Source: JACKJP01 sp050249695
GTDB taxonomy: Bacteria > Pseudomonadota > Alphaproteobacteria > Rhizobiales > Tepidamorphaceae
Length of the DNA stretch: 64,000 nt
Assembly (NCBI GenBank): GCA_050249695.1
Contig: JBFWQA010000001.1
Location: forward strand, 992,001 to 1,056,000
Direction of reading: 5' to 3'
A model generated the notes under the pieces. The model was not told where the DNA came from and did not search any database. It saw only the letters and a list, made by a program, of their open reading frames with translations. Each line of letters starts with the position of its first letter. The stretch's first letter is position 1. The position numbers were made by a program, and so were the translations under genes. Shown one piece after another: positions 35,015 to 43,925 of this stretch.

Positions 35015-35431
35015 ATGGCACTGCTGATCGGCTTCGCACTCGTCGCGGCTCTCGGGATCGTCCACCACTATGGCCTTCTCGCGATCCGCGTCCTGAACGC
35101 GAAGCCGACCGGATGGCCGCTCACGGCGATACAACTCACCTTTGTCGGGTTGCTCGCGCTGCACACGATGGAGATCATCGCATTTGCCGTCGTCTACAGG
35201 GTTCTGCTCCTCTGGGGCGCCCTTGGCGATTTTGGCGCCAGTTTCGACGGGAGCTGGAACGGGCTGATTTACTTTTCCGGCATCAATTTCGCCACGCTCG
35301 GCTATACCCACATCGAAACGATGGGCCCGATCCGGGTTATCAATATGATGCAGTCGATCGGCGGTTTCATGGTGTTGTCCTGGTCAGCGACGTTCCTCTA
35401 TTCGGTCTGCGAACGCAGATGGCGCGACTGA
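35015..35431 (+). CDS. two-helix ion-channel (K-channel-like) protein
   Basis: A 138-residue membrane protein. Three hydrophobic segments and a re-entrant pore-like segment, GLIYFSGINFATLGYTHIET (about 85-105), followed by MMQSIGGFMVLSWSATFLYS, match the pore domain of the ion_trans_2 family. The filter reads TLGYT instead of the canonical TVGYG, so selectivity may differ. GGATAGG-like sequence is upstream. No regulatory cytoplasmic domain is present. It follows the glutaredoxin fusion by 55 bases. Confidence 0.8.
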   Translation: MALLIGFALVAALGIVHHYGLLAIRVLNAKPTGWPLTAIQLTFVGLLALHTMEIIAFAVVYRVLLLWGALGDFGASFDGSWNGLIYFSGINFATLGYTHIETMGPIRVINMMQSIGGFMVLSWSATFLYSVCERRWRD

Positions 35432-35453
35432 CTTGTCGGAAAGAGTTTGCCGA

Positions 35454-36128
35454 ATGGCCAGCGAGAAAACTGCCGCGCTTCGTCGCGGCGCGAATGAACA
35501 GCAACTCCTTGCGGAGTTTTTCTCGCTGTTCGTCGCCACACCGATCCTCATGGCCGTATTCGCGCCACCGTCCGCTATGCCCCCCATGCTGCTCGCAGTC
35601 GCAGCCGTCGGCCTGGTGCTGCTGCACCGCACGCCAACTTTCCACTGGCGGGAACTCCTTCAGGGGTGGAGGCGGATAGATTGGCGCATCGTCGCCGCTT
35701 TCGCCGCCCTCACCGCCGCCGCGAGCCTGGCGCTGGTCGCGCTCCTGAGGCCGGAGGCGTATTTGATGCTGCTGCGCGTCAATCCCCTGCTCTGGCTCGC
35801 GGTGATGCTGCTCTATCCTATTCTTTCGGCCTTGCCTCAGGAGATCGTCTTCCGCCCGCTATTCTTTCGCCGGTATCAAAGAATTCTCCCGTCCGGGCGT
35901 ACCGCGCTGGTGCTCAACGCGGCGATCTTCTCGCTGGCGCATCTGATGTACTGGAACTGGGTCGCTGCAACGGCGACCTTCCTGGGCGGCCTTGTCTTCG
36001 CCTGGGCCTACAAGGCGCGGAGCTCTTTCCCCCTGGCGTTTGCCCTGCATGCGGTGGCGGGGAACATCCTGTTTACCAGCGGGATCGGCATTTTCTTCTA
36101 CACCGGCGCCATTGATCCACCGTTCTGA
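35454..36128 (+). CDS. CPBP-family intramembrane metalloprotease
   Basis: A 224-residue membrane protein of the CPBP (CAAX-protease-like, Abi) family. The motif PQEIVFRPLFFRR replaces EExxxR with QExxxR, followed by FSLAHLMYWNW and LHAVAGN, which carry the second and third motif histidines. The replaced first glutamate leaves the activity uncertain. The ATG 35454 is preferred; TTG at 35433 is in frame. The family includes prenyl-protease relatives and self-immunity proteins. Confidence 0.8.
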   Translation: MASEKTAALRRGANEQQLLAEFFSLFVATPILMAVFAPPSAMPPMLLAVAAVGLVLLHRTPTFHWRELLQGWRRIDWRIVAAFAALTAAASLALVALLRPEAYLMLLRVNPLLWLAVMLLYPILSALPQEIVFRPLFFRRYQRILPSGRTALVLNAAIFSLAHLMYWNWVAATATFLGGLVFAWAYKARSSFPLAFALHAVAGNILFTSGIGIFFYTGAIDPPF

Positions 36129-36308
36129 TGGCGCGGGCCGCGCATCGCAAAACAACGCTTGCGCCGGTTCGCCGGCTTGGCACGGCGGCGCTGGAAGAGA
36201 CGCACTCACGGCAACATTGCAGATCGTGGACGACCGTCCGGCACGAGGTTGTCACCCATGCCTCAGGAACAATCTGTTACCGATGTCTCCGGGCCGTATC
36301 GCGGCTTT

Positions 36309-36398
36309 TGGCGGATGGGGTGGGATTCGAACCCACGGTACGGTCTCCCGCACGCCGGTTTTCAAGACCGGTGCCTTCAACCACTCGGCCACCCATCC
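36309..36398 (-). tRNA. tRNA-Ser (anticodon UGA)
   Basis: A 90-base tRNA read on the minus strand. The acceptor stem GGATGGG pairs with CCCATCC, the anticodon stem ACCGGT/ACCGGC encloses CTTGAAA with TGA as anticodon, a long variable arm follows (GCGGGAGACCGT region) and the T loop is GGTTCGAATCC. CCA is encoded. The long variable arm fits class II serine tRNA. Confidence 0.95.
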
Positions 36399-36485
36399 TT
36401 CGCGCGAAGCCCTCATAACGAAGGCCGGTGCGTTTGACCAGTGGCCGTCGCGAACAAGTCTGGGCTGACGGCTGTCGCGGGCCTG

Positions 36486-38213
36486 TCAGCCCGCCGCCGC
36501 CTCCGCGCGCTGGTTGTCCATCCTCCGCCGTCTGGCGTGCATGGCGGCGCGGTAGCCGAAAACGACAGCCGGCCCGAGCGTCGCCCCCGGACCGGGATAG
36601 GCGCCCTTGAGCAGGGAGGCCATGTCGTTGCCGCAGGCGTAGAGGCCTGATATCGGCTCGCCCTGCCCGTTCATCACCTGCGCGTCGGCATTCGTCTTGA
36701 GGCCGGCGCTGGAGGCGCATTCCGCCGGCCACACCGGCAGCGCGACGAACGCCGAACCCTCCACCGGCCCGAGAGAAGGGTTGGGCCGATGGTCGGGATC
36801 GCCGTTGAAACGATTGAGTTCGCTTTCGCCCCGATGGAAATCCTCGTCGACGCCGGCCCGTGCAAAACCGTTGAACCGGGCAACCGTCGCCTCGAGCGCG
36901 GCCGGATCGATCTTGAGCTTCGCCGCGAGCCCGGCGAGTGTCGGCGCCATCGTGATATACCCGCTGTCGACGAAAGGCTTCAGGTTCCGGGTCCGCGGAT
37001 GGATCGCGCCAAGCCCCCATTTCTCGACGAATTCCGCGCTGCAGATCAGGTAGCAAGGATTGGAGGGCGACCAGGCTTTGTTGTCCAGCATCGCCTGCGA
37101 GAAATGGTGGTAGGAATCGGCTTCGTTGCCGAATCGCTTCCCGGTGCTGTCGATCGCGATGAGACCGGGCTTGGCGCGATCCAGGTAGAGATGGGCGAAG
37201 AGGCCGCTCCAGCCCTTCCTGGGCGGCGTCACCGATACCGGCTGCCACAGCGCGCCGCCCCGATGATCGTCATCGTCGGCGACGGCGCCCGCACGACGCG
37301 CCACCTTCAGCCCCTCGCCCCGAACGCTCTCGCAGACGATGGAGTGTGTGGGCTGCACGGGCATGAACTCCCTCCAGAGCTCCGTGTCATGCGCGATGCC
37401 GCCGGTGGCCAGGACGACGCCGTTGCGGGCACGGATATGCCTGCGCCCCTCGGGCGTGTCGAAAGCCGCCCCCGTGACCGCGCCATCCTCCACAATCAGT
37501 TCGGCAATGGACGATTCAAACCGGATCGGCACGTCCCGCTTGCGCAGGCTGTAGAAGAGGCGCGCGACCAGCGCATTGCCCATCACCAGCCGCGTGCCGC
37601 GGGAATAGCGCAGCCGGTCTCTGAAATAGCGAAGCACCAGCTTCAGCGAATGCATGAAGCTTGCCCGCGACCTGAACCGGTTGAGCAGATGGATGATGTC
37701 CATCTTGCCGACCATCATGCCCCCCAGCAGCATGAACTCGCCGATCGGCGCGCGCACCCGTTCAAAATCATCTCCCAGCAGCCGGCCGTCGAACGGCTCG
37801 GGCATGATCGCCCGCCCGGTCACGGCGGCGCCGGGCTCGACCACATAATCGGGATGCTTGATGCAGGGCAGGAACCGCACGTCGGTGCGCGCGGCGATAT
37901 CGTCGATGACGGCGGGACCGCTCTCAAGATAGGCCTTGCGGATGTCCAGCCCGCGATCGCCGATCAGCGCCTGCAGATATCCGGCGGCAGCCTCGACGCT
38001 GTCGGGATAGCCGGCGTCGCGGTTCTGGCTGTTGCCCGGAATCCAGAGCGTGCCGGCTGCGCGCGACGTGGTGCCGCCGACCTTGCCGGTTTTCTCGCAA
38101 ATGAGGACGTCCAGCCCCTCAAGCGCGCCGACGAGCGCCGCTGTCATCCCGCCGCAGCCCGCGCCGGCAACAAGCAGGTCGACTTCCTCGTCCCAGCGGA
38201 TCGCCTGGTTCAC
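36486..38213 (-). CDS. FAD-dependent dehydrogenase, KstD/fumarate-reductase-like
   Basis: A 575-residue flavoprotein. The dinucleotide fold DLLVAGAGCGGMTAAL at residues 10-25, EKTGKVGGTTSRAAGTLWIP and the C-terminal PGPGATLGPAVVFGYRAA are typical of the 3-ketosteroid 1-dehydrogenase / flavocytochrome c family. The GTG at 38213 has GGGGAG 6 bases before it. Members desaturate ketosteroids or related ring ketones. It lies downstream of the FAH hydrolase (leftward), with a 43-base gap, so cotranscription is likely. The substrate is not known. Confidence 0.87.
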   Translation of the reverse strand: MNQAIRWDEEVDLLVAGAGCGGMTAALVGALEGLDVLICEKTGKVGGTTSRAAGTLWIPGNSQNRDAGYPDSVEAAAGYLQALIGDRGLDIRKAYLESGPAVIDDIAARTDVRFLPCIKHPDYVVEPGAAVTGRAIMPEPFDGRLLGDDFERVRAPIGEFMLLGGMMVGKMDIIHLLNRFRSRASFMHSLKLVLRYFRDRLRYSRGTRLVMGNALVARLFYSLRKRDVPIRFESSIAELIVEDGAVTGAAFDTPEGRRHIRARNGVVLATGGIAHDTELWREFMPVQPTHSIVCESVRGEGLKVARRAGAVADDDDHRGGALWQPVSVTPPRKGWSGLFAHLYLDRAKPGLIAIDSTGKRFGNEADSYHHFSQAMLDNKAWSPSNPCYLICSAEFVEKWGLGAIHPRTRNLKPFVDSGYITMAPTLAGLAAKLKIDPAALEATVARFNGFARAGVDEDFHRGESELNRFNGDPDHRPNPSLGPVEGSAFVALPVWPAECASSAGLKTNADAQVMNGQGEPISGLYACGNDMASLLKGAYPGPGATLGPAVVFGYRAAMHARRRRMDNQRAEAAAG

Positions 38214-38256
38214 GGCATGCTCCCCATTTCCTGTTCGGCCGGCGTGCGCGGCCGAT

Positions 38257-38958
38257 TCAGTCCGGTTCGCCGATCGTGATCTCGACCGGCGCGCAGCCGG
38301 GAATGGACCCCACCAGCCGGTCGCCGGGTTTGACCGGCCCGACACCTGCGGGCGTCCCGGTGAAAATGAGATCTCCCGGTTGCAGATGATAGTAGTGGGA
38401 AAGATGAGAGATCAGTTCGGGCACCGACCAGATCATGTCGTCCAGTGTCGCGGACTGCTTCGTCTCGCCATTCAGCTTGAGTTCGATGGTCTTGCCGGCA
38501 AGTTCTCCGAACTCCATCCTCGGCGTGATGGGCGCCAAAACCGCCGACTGCTCGAAGGCCTTTCCCATATCCCAGGGCCGGCCCTTGTCGCGCGCGGCGA
38601 TCTGAAGGTCGCGCCGCGTCATGTCGAGCCCGCAGCAATAGCCGAAGGGCGCATATATCACCTGGTCCGGCGATTCCCTGTAGACCGCCGTGCCCAGAGC
38701 TACGACGAGTTCCATTTCATAGTGGCAATTCTGCGTTCCCGGCGGATAGGCGATCGTGCCGCCGCTCGGCGCGTAGCACAATGACGGCTTGGTGAAATAG
38801 AACGGCGCTTCGCGATCGACCTCAAAACCCATTTCCCTGGCATGGTCCGCGTAGTTGCGGCCCACGCAGAAAATGCGCTTCACCGGAAATTTGACATCGC
38901 TGCCTGAAATCGGCAGCAACACGGGCACCGGCGGCGCGAATTCAAGCCGGTCAATCAT
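38257..38958 (-). CDS. fumarylacetoacetate hydrolase-family protein (fumarylpyruvate hydrolase-like)
   Basis: A 233-residue hydrolase of the FAH family. Typical are VGRNYADHAREMG, KPSLCYAPSGG, the metal-binding glutamate in YEMELVVALG, and GYCCGLDMTRRDLQ and FTGTPAGVGP. The family cleaves C-C bonds in beta-diketo acids such as fumarylpyruvate after aromatic-ring opening. The ATG at 38958 begins the family-like part. It is divergent from the SDR gene, with a palindrome at 39072-39088 in the intergenic space. Confidence 0.88.
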   Translation of the reverse strand: MIDRLEFAPPVPVLLPISGSDVKFPVKRIFCVGRNYADHAREMGFEVDREAPFYFTKPSLCYAPSGGTIAYPPGTQNCHYEMELVVALGTAVYRESPDQVIYAPFGYCCGLDMTRRDLQIAARDKGRPWDMGKAFEQSAVLAPITPRMEFGELAGKTIELKLNGETKQSATLDDMIWSVPELISHLSHYYHLQPGDLIFTGTPAGVGPVKPGDRLVGSIPGCAPVEITIGEPD

Positions 38959-39071
38959 GCTGAAGCCCCCGCATATGTTCGCTCCTTCCGCCCGAACCGA
39001 CGCTGCGGGGAAAACCCGTTTCGGGCGCCCTGAGCCAGGCCATGGCTTCCTCCCTGTTCGCGGCTTTTCCT

Positions 39072-39129
39072 GTTGTATTACCGACAACCGGACCCTTAGC
39101 CTGTACATGGAGCAATTTTGGGCTGTCAA
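39072..39129 (-). promoter_or_regulatory. promoter of the FAH gene with inverted repeat near the start point
   Basis: On the minus strand -35 TTGACA (39124-39129) and, 18 bases on, TACAGG as -10. Downstream of this lies the inverted repeat GTTGT-N7-ACAAC (39072-39088), near the expected transcription start. A MarR-type repressor is encoded nearby at 40183. The assignment is an inference from position. Confidence 0.4.
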
Positions 39130-39183
39130 TCAAGCGTTGCACGCGTGGCGGGATAGCCGGGTCGGCCAACGGGAGGAAACGAG

Positions 39184-39993
39184 TTGAGCATGCTCGAAGG
39201 CAAGGCCGCCATCGTGACCGGTGCGACGCGGGGCATAGGCCGGGGCTGTGCTCTGCGGCTGGCGCGCGCCGGCGCCAATGTGGCGGTTGTCTACCGTACC
39301 CTCGACAGCGCCGCCGAATATGGCGAGCAACTGGACGCGCCCACCGTACCGGACGAAATCCGCGCTTTGGGCGTGCGCGCCATCGGCATCAAGGCAGACA
39401 TGCTGAAGAAGTGGGACATCGCCGTGATGGTCGATGAGGTGATGGGCGAATTCGGACGCATCGACATCCTCGTCAACAATGTCGGCGGCATGCTGACGCC
39501 GGTCGAGCGGACCTGGCCGTCGCTGTTTTCCGACGAGGATCTCGACTCCATCATAGACCTCAATCTTAAGACGACGATCCACGCCTGTCAGGCGGTGGTG
39601 CCGGTCATGCGCGGGCAGAAGAGCGGCGCCATCGTCAATATATCCTCCACCGCCGCGATCGACCCGGGAAACCGCCAGGGCCGGCTGGCCAACTACGCGA
39701 TATCCAAGATCGGCGTCATCCAGTACACCCGCTTTCTCGCCGCCGAGATCGGCCCCGACGGCATTCGCGCCAACGCAATCGCGGCCGGCACAATCGAAAC
39801 GGCGAGACTTCGCGCGACGGCCGGGGCGCGCGGCATCGGCACCAGCGCGGATCTTGAGAAAATACCGATGGGCCGCCTCGGGACTCCCGAGGATGTCGCC
39901 GGCGTCGTCGAGTTCCTGGCCTCCGATCAATCCGCCTACGTCACCGGCCAGTGCATCTCGGTCTGCGGCGGCAGAACGCTGACGCCGTCCTGA
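39184..39993 (+). CDS. short-chain dehydrogenase/reductase
   Basis: A 269-residue SDR with TGATRGIG at about 14-21, NNVGG near 98, the catalytic Ser in NISSTAA and YAISK with the Tyr/Lys pair near 178-182, then VTGQCISVCGG at the C-terminus. GGAGGA is 6-7 bases before TTG 39184 and 12 before ATG 39190; spacing favours the TTG. It faces away from the FAH gene and probably belongs to the same pathway as a hydroxy-group dehydrogenase. Confidence 0.87.
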   Translation: MSMLEGKAAIVTGATRGIGRGCALRLARAGANVAVVYRTLDSAAEYGEQLDAPTVPDEIRALGVRAIGIKADMLKKWDIAVMVDEVMGEFGRIDILVNNVGGMLTPVERTWPSLFSDEDLDSIIDLNLKTTIHACQAVVPVMRGQKSGAIVNISSTAAIDPGNRQGRLANYAISKIGVIQYTRFLAAEIGPDGIRANAIAAGTIETARLRATAGARGIGTSADLEKIPMGRLGTPEDVAGVVEFLASDQSAYVTGQCISVCGGRTLTPS

Positions 39994-40100
39994 GAGTATG
40001 GGGGCCTAAAAGGTGATGTCTTCCCGGCCCCGGATGAGCAAAATTCGCCCCGCCGGATGATAAGCGCCATTCACTTGTGCAACCCGTCGCGTCTTCATAT

Positions 40101-40112
40101 TGTTTCGCAACA
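40101..40112. promoter_or_regulatory. short palindrome upstream of marR
   Basis: TGTT-TCGC-AACA, 70 bases before the MarR start. It is a candidate autoregulatory site. Half sites resemble those of the 39072-39088 repeat but the spacing differs, so a common regulator is uncertain. Confidence 0.3.
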
Positions 40113-40182
40113 GGCTGAATGCGCCATCTCAAGACGCGCAGGCCGATTGGTGAAGTCAGTTCATTCGGGGGAAGATACGCGC

Positions 40183-40689
40183 ATGTTGATGGAAGACCTC
40201 TATTCCAAGCCCGGTCACCTGTTGCGGCGCGCTCATCAGATCGCCACGGCGATCTTCACCGAAGTCTGCGGCCCCTGGGACCTCACTTCCGTGCAATACG
40301 CCGCATTGGTGGCGATCGGCGTCAATCCCGGCGTCGACGCGACCAGGCTTTCCGGCCTGATTGCCTTTGACCGCTCGACGCTGGGCGGTGTGCTCGATCG
40401 TCTTGAACATAAAGGGCTGGTCATCCGATCCGCCGACCCGTCGGACCGGCGGGTCAAGACGCTCTTCCTCACAGATGAAGGCAAGTCGCTGCTCAAGCAG
40501 ATCGAGACGCCGGTGAAGGCGGTCCAGGAACGGCTCGTGGAGCCGCTGTCCGCGGCCGACCGCAAGACGTTTCTGAAGCTTCTCTCCACCCTGGTCGTCG
40601 CCCACAATTCCGACCTGCCGGCCTCGATCCGGCTTTCCGCCGGCGACACGCCGGATCGCGGCGCAAAAAGCAGGGCCCCCTTGGACTGA
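40183..40689 (+). CDS. MarR-family transcriptional regulator
   Basis: A 168-residue winged-helix regulator. The DNA-binding part is seen in GVDATRLSGLIAFDRSTLGG, VLDRLEHKGLVIRS and then the wing DPSDRRVKTLFLTDEGKSLL (about 90-115). GGGGGAAG is 10 bases before the ATG at 40183. MarR proteins often sense the aromatic or phenolic substrate of neighbouring catabolic genes; here those would be the FAH, SDR and flavoprotein genes. Confidence 0.87.
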   Translation: MLMEDLYSKPGHLLRRAHQIATAIFTEVCGPWDLTSVQYAALVAIGVNPGVDATRLSGLIAFDRSTLGGVLDRLEHKGLVIRSADPSDRRVKTLFLTDEGKSLLKQIETPVKAVQERLVEPLSAADRKTFLKLLSTLVVAHNSDLPASIRLSAGDTPDRGAKSRAPLD

Positions 40690-40827
40690 TCGAGCCCGGG
40701 GGCTCCCGCGTCGCACGCGGCCGGACAGAATTGCCGGCGCCGGTCCCGACCGGCCACGCCGGGAGACCGGCCAGCGACCCGGAGCGCAGGAGACATCGTC
40801 GGTGCGGGGCGCCTCCGCAGCCTTGCA

Positions 40828-41898
40828 TTATTTCGGAAGCTCGCCTTCCACGCCCTTGACGTAATAGTCCATGCTGAGGAGCACTTCGTCCGTCAGCGTC
40901 TCGCCCTCGCCGATCACCTGGGTTCCGTCCTGCCGGAAGATCGGGCCCTTGAACGGATGCAGCTTGCCTTCGCGAATGGCGGCTTCGGTTTCCAGGGCCA
41001 TTTGCTTCACGTCATCGGGGAGATTGGTGTACGGCGCCATCTTGACCATGTGGGCGGCAAATCCACCCCACAAGTCCTGACTCTTCCATGTGCCCTCGAG
41101 AACCGCCGTCACACGTTTCGTATAGTATTCCGACCAGTCGTCGACGATTGACGTCAGCTGCGCCTTGGGCGCGAAATTGATCATGTCGGATGCCTGACCG
41201 AAGCCGACGACCCCGCGCGTTTCCGCCACCTGCAGCGGCGCCGCGGAATCGGTGTGCTGCGTGATGATGTCCGCGCCCTGATCGATGAGGGCCTGGGCGG
41301 CAGCCGCCTCCTTGGACGGATTGTACCACTCGTTCACCCAGACGACCTTGATGCGCGCATCCGGCCGGACCGACTGCATGCCGAGGAGAAACGAATTGAT
41401 GCCGCGCACCACTTCCGGGATCGGCACCGAGGCGACATAGCCGACAATGCCGCTCTTGGACATTTTGCCGGCGATGCGTCCGATGACATAGCGTCCCTCA
41501 TAGAAGCGCGCCGAATAGGTCGCCAGATTGTCTGCCCGCATGTAGCCGGTCGCATGCTCGAACTTCACGTCGGGAAACTGCTTCGCCACTTTCAACGTCG
41601 GCTGCATGAAGCCGAACGACGTCGTGAAGATGATGTTGTGACCGCTATTGGCGAGTTCCCGGATCACCCGTTCCGCATCCGGCCCTTCGGCGACATTTTC
41701 CACAAAGGTCGTCTCGACCTTGTCGCCCAGCGCCTTCTCGACCGCGAGCCGCCCCTGATCGTGCTGATAGCTCCAGCCATGGTCGCCGATCGGCCCCACA
41801 TAGACGAAACCCGCCTTCACCTTGTCCATCGGCTGCGCGTGAACGCCCGCCACCATTGCCAGCGCCATGGCGGCGCCGATCACCAGTTTCTCGATCAT
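40828..41898 (-). CDS. BMP-family (PnrA-like) ABC substrate-binding protein
   Basis: A 356-residue periplasmic protein with a signal peptide (MIEKLVIGAAMALAMVAGVHA). Family marks are KAGFVYVGPIGDHGWSY, IIFTTSFGFMQPT, YVASVPIPEVVRGINSF and DIITQHTDSAAPL. The family binds nucleosides or other small ligands for ABC import. No permease or ATPase gene is next to it, so it is an orphan or its transporter lies elsewhere. GGGAGAG precedes the ATG at 41898. Confidence 0.88.
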   Translation of the reverse strand: MIEKLVIGAAMALAMVAGVHAQPMDKVKAGFVYVGPIGDHGWSYQHDQGRLAVEKALGDKVETTFVENVAEGPDAERVIRELANSGHNIIFTTSFGFMQPTLKVAKQFPDVKFEHATGYMRADNLATYSARFYEGRYVIGRIAGKMSKSGIVGYVASVPIPEVVRGINSFLLGMQSVRPDARIKVVWVNEWYNPSKEAAAAQALIDQGADIITQHTDSAAPLQVAETRGVVGFGQASDMINFAPKAQLTSIVDDWSEYYTKRVTAVLEGTWKSQDLWGGFAAHMVKMAPYTNLPDDVKQMALETEAAIREGKLHPFKGPIFRQDGTQVIGEGETLTDEVLLSMDYYVKGVEGELPK

Positions 41899-42018
41899 CG
41901 CAAGCTCTCCCTGCTCCGCAAACGGCATGAAACCTAGCACCGGGTCATGGGCTGCAAAAGCAGGCGCCGCGGCTCTTCAACACTTTGTCCGGGCGGTGCC
42001 CGCAATCGCGCCAGATGC

Positions 42019-42993
42019 TCAGGGGATGAGCACCGAGGCGCCCGTGGTCCTGCGCCCCTCCATGTCGCGATGGGCATCGGCGACTTCGGCCAGCGCATAG
42101 GTACGCGGCTCGGGAACCTTCACATGCTTCCCGGCGAGCACCGCGAAGAGGTCGTTCGCGCTTGCTTCCAGATCCGCCCGCTTGGCGATGTGGTGAAACA
42201 GTATTGGACGGGTGGCGTAGAGCGAACCCTTCTGGCTGAGAATCCCGATACTGAAATTCTCCACCGCGCCGGACGCGTTGCCGAAGGATACCCAGAGCCC
42301 TCGCGGTTCCAGACAGTCCAGCGATCCGGGAAACGTATCCTTGCCCACTGAATCGTAGACGACCGATACGCCCTTTCCGCCGGTGATCTCGCGCACCCTG
42401 TCGACGAAACTCTCGGCGCGGTAGTCAATGACATGATCGCAGCCGAGCGATTTTGCGAGCGCACATTTTTCCGCGCCGCCGGCCGTCCCGATCACCGTTG
42501 CGCCGAGATGTTTGGCCCATTGAACGGCGATCTGCCCGACACCGCCCGCCGCCGCATGAAACAGGATCGTGTGGCCCGGTTCGACCTTGAATGTCCGCCG
42601 CAGCAGAAAGCGCGCCGTCATGCCCTTGAGCATCACCGATGCGGCAACCGTGTCGCTGATGCTTTCCGGCAATATGACGGCCCGGTCGGCGGCGATGATC
42701 CGCTCCTGCGCGTAGCTGCCAAGGGTCGCGGCATAGGCAACACGGTCACCCACCTTCAAATGGTCGACGCCGCTGCCGACCGCCGAGACGATACCAGCCC
42801 CCTCGTTGCCCGGCGTGAAGGGGAATTGAGGCGCCGCATAGAGCCCCGTGCGGAAATAGATGTCGATGAAGTTGAGGCCGATGGCGGCATGTCTGATGCG
42901 AATTTCACCCGCACCCGGCTCGCCGATCTCCACGTCCTCCAGCGTCAGCACTTCCGGCCCGCCGGTCTTGTGTACGCGGACGGCCCTGATCAT
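42019..42993 (-). CDS. quinone oxidoreductase (zinc-independent MDR family)
   Basis: A 324-residue NADPH:quinone reductase-like protein. The N-terminal GroES-like part has HAAIGLNFIDIYFRTGLY, and the Rossmann part has LFHAAAGGVGQIAVQWAKHLG (about 145-165) with the AGGVG cofactor loop, then VVYDSVGKDTF. The ATG 42993 has GGAGG 8 bases upstream; the ATG two codons earlier is too close to it. It may reduce quinones or enones from the neighbouring pathway, but it could also be a general protector. Confidence 0.9.
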   Translation of the reverse strand: MIRAVRVHKTGGPEVLTLEDVEIGEPGAGEIRIRHAAIGLNFIDIYFRTGLYAAPQFPFTPGNEGAGIVSAVGSGVDHLKVGDRVAYAATLGSYAQERIIAADRAVILPESISDTVAASVMLKGMTARFLLRRTFKVEPGHTILFHAAAGGVGQIAVQWAKHLGATVIGTAGGAEKCALAKSLGCDHVIDYRAESFVDRVREITGGKGVSVVYDSVGKDTFPGSLDCLEPRGLWVSFGNASGAVENFSIGILSQKGSLYATRPILFHHIAKRADLEASANDLFAVLAGKHVKVPEPRTYALAEVADAHRDMEGRRTTGASVLIP

Positions 42994-43013
42994 CGCCATA
43001 TCCTCCCTTGCGC

Positions 43014-43748
43014 TCAGGCGCCTTGCCGGGCAGCGCGGCGCCTCTTTGCCATGACGTTGATGACCTCGACACCGGCCGAGAACGCCATCGCGAAGTAAAT
43101 ATAGCCGCGCGGGATATGGAAACCGATACCATCGGCTATGAGCGCCACGCCGATCAGCAGCAGAAAGGCCAGCGCCAGCATCTTGGTGGTCGGATGGGCG
43201 CTGATGAAGCGGCTGACCGGTGCTGCGGCGAGATACATCACGCCGATAGCAATGATGACCGCGAGAACCATGATCTCTATATGCTCGGCCATGCCGATCG
43301 CGGTCACGATCGAGTCGATCGAGAACACTAGGTCGATCACCGCGATCTGAACGATGATCGCGCCCACGGCCGCCGTCGCGCCGCCCTTGCCGTCGCCACC
43401 GCTCCCCTCGATGCCGTGATGGATTTCAAGCGTGCCCTTGGCCAGCAGGAACAGCCCGCCGGCGATGAGGATGATGTCGCGCCATGAAACCCCCTCGCCG
43501 AGAAGCGTGAAGAGCGGGGCGGTCAGGCCTATCAGCCACGTCAGCGCAAACAGCAGCAGCAGCCTGAAGCCGAGCGCCATGCTGAGGCCGATGGCCCGCG
43601 CGCGCTTTGCCTCCGATTCCGGCAACCGCGCGACCAGCACGGAGATGAATACGATATTGTCGATGCCGAGAACGATTTCCATGGCGGTCAGCGTCAGAAG
43701 CGCTGCCCAGGCGGCCGGATCGGAAATGAGTGCGGCGATATCGGTCAT
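43014..43748 (-). CDS. TerC-family membrane protein
   Basis: A 244-residue inner-membrane protein with seven hydrophobic segments. EIVLGIDNIVFISVL near residue 25 and DLVFSIDSIVTAIGMAEH near 140 are the paired TerC signatures with the conserved aspartates. The family is linked to tellurite resistance and manganese export. No recognisable manganese riboswitch was found upstream. 20 bases separate its stop from the quinone reductase start, so these may be one transcript. Confidence 0.92.
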   Translation of the reverse strand: MTDIAALISDPAAWAALLTLTAMEIVLGIDNIVFISVLVARLPESEAKRARAIGLSMALGFRLLLLFALTWLIGLTAPLFTLLGEGVSWRDIILIAGGLFLLAKGTLEIHHGIEGSGGDGKGGATAAVGAIIVQIAVIDLVFSIDSIVTAIGMAEHIEIMVLAVIIAIGVMYLAAAPVSRFISAHPTTKMLALAFLLLIGVALIADGIGFHIPRGYIYFAMAFSAGVEVINVMAKRRRAARQGA

Positions 43749-43925
43749 GGTGTCCCCTTGCGAAAAGAATGCCGGTCGCCAGGCGCATCGGGCGGAGCGG
43801 CGTGATTTTTATTTTTCCGGACCGGATAGATGGCGTGGCGCCCGGCGCTTGGCAATCGTATTTGGCAATATCGACCCGGCCGCGCGACGCTGCTATCACT
43901 CCACGGAAAAGGCGGAGCATGACGT

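Noticed and set aside
43749..43925. possible manganese riboswitch ahead of terC
   Set aside because: The conserved yybP-ykoY core could not be recognised in this stretch.
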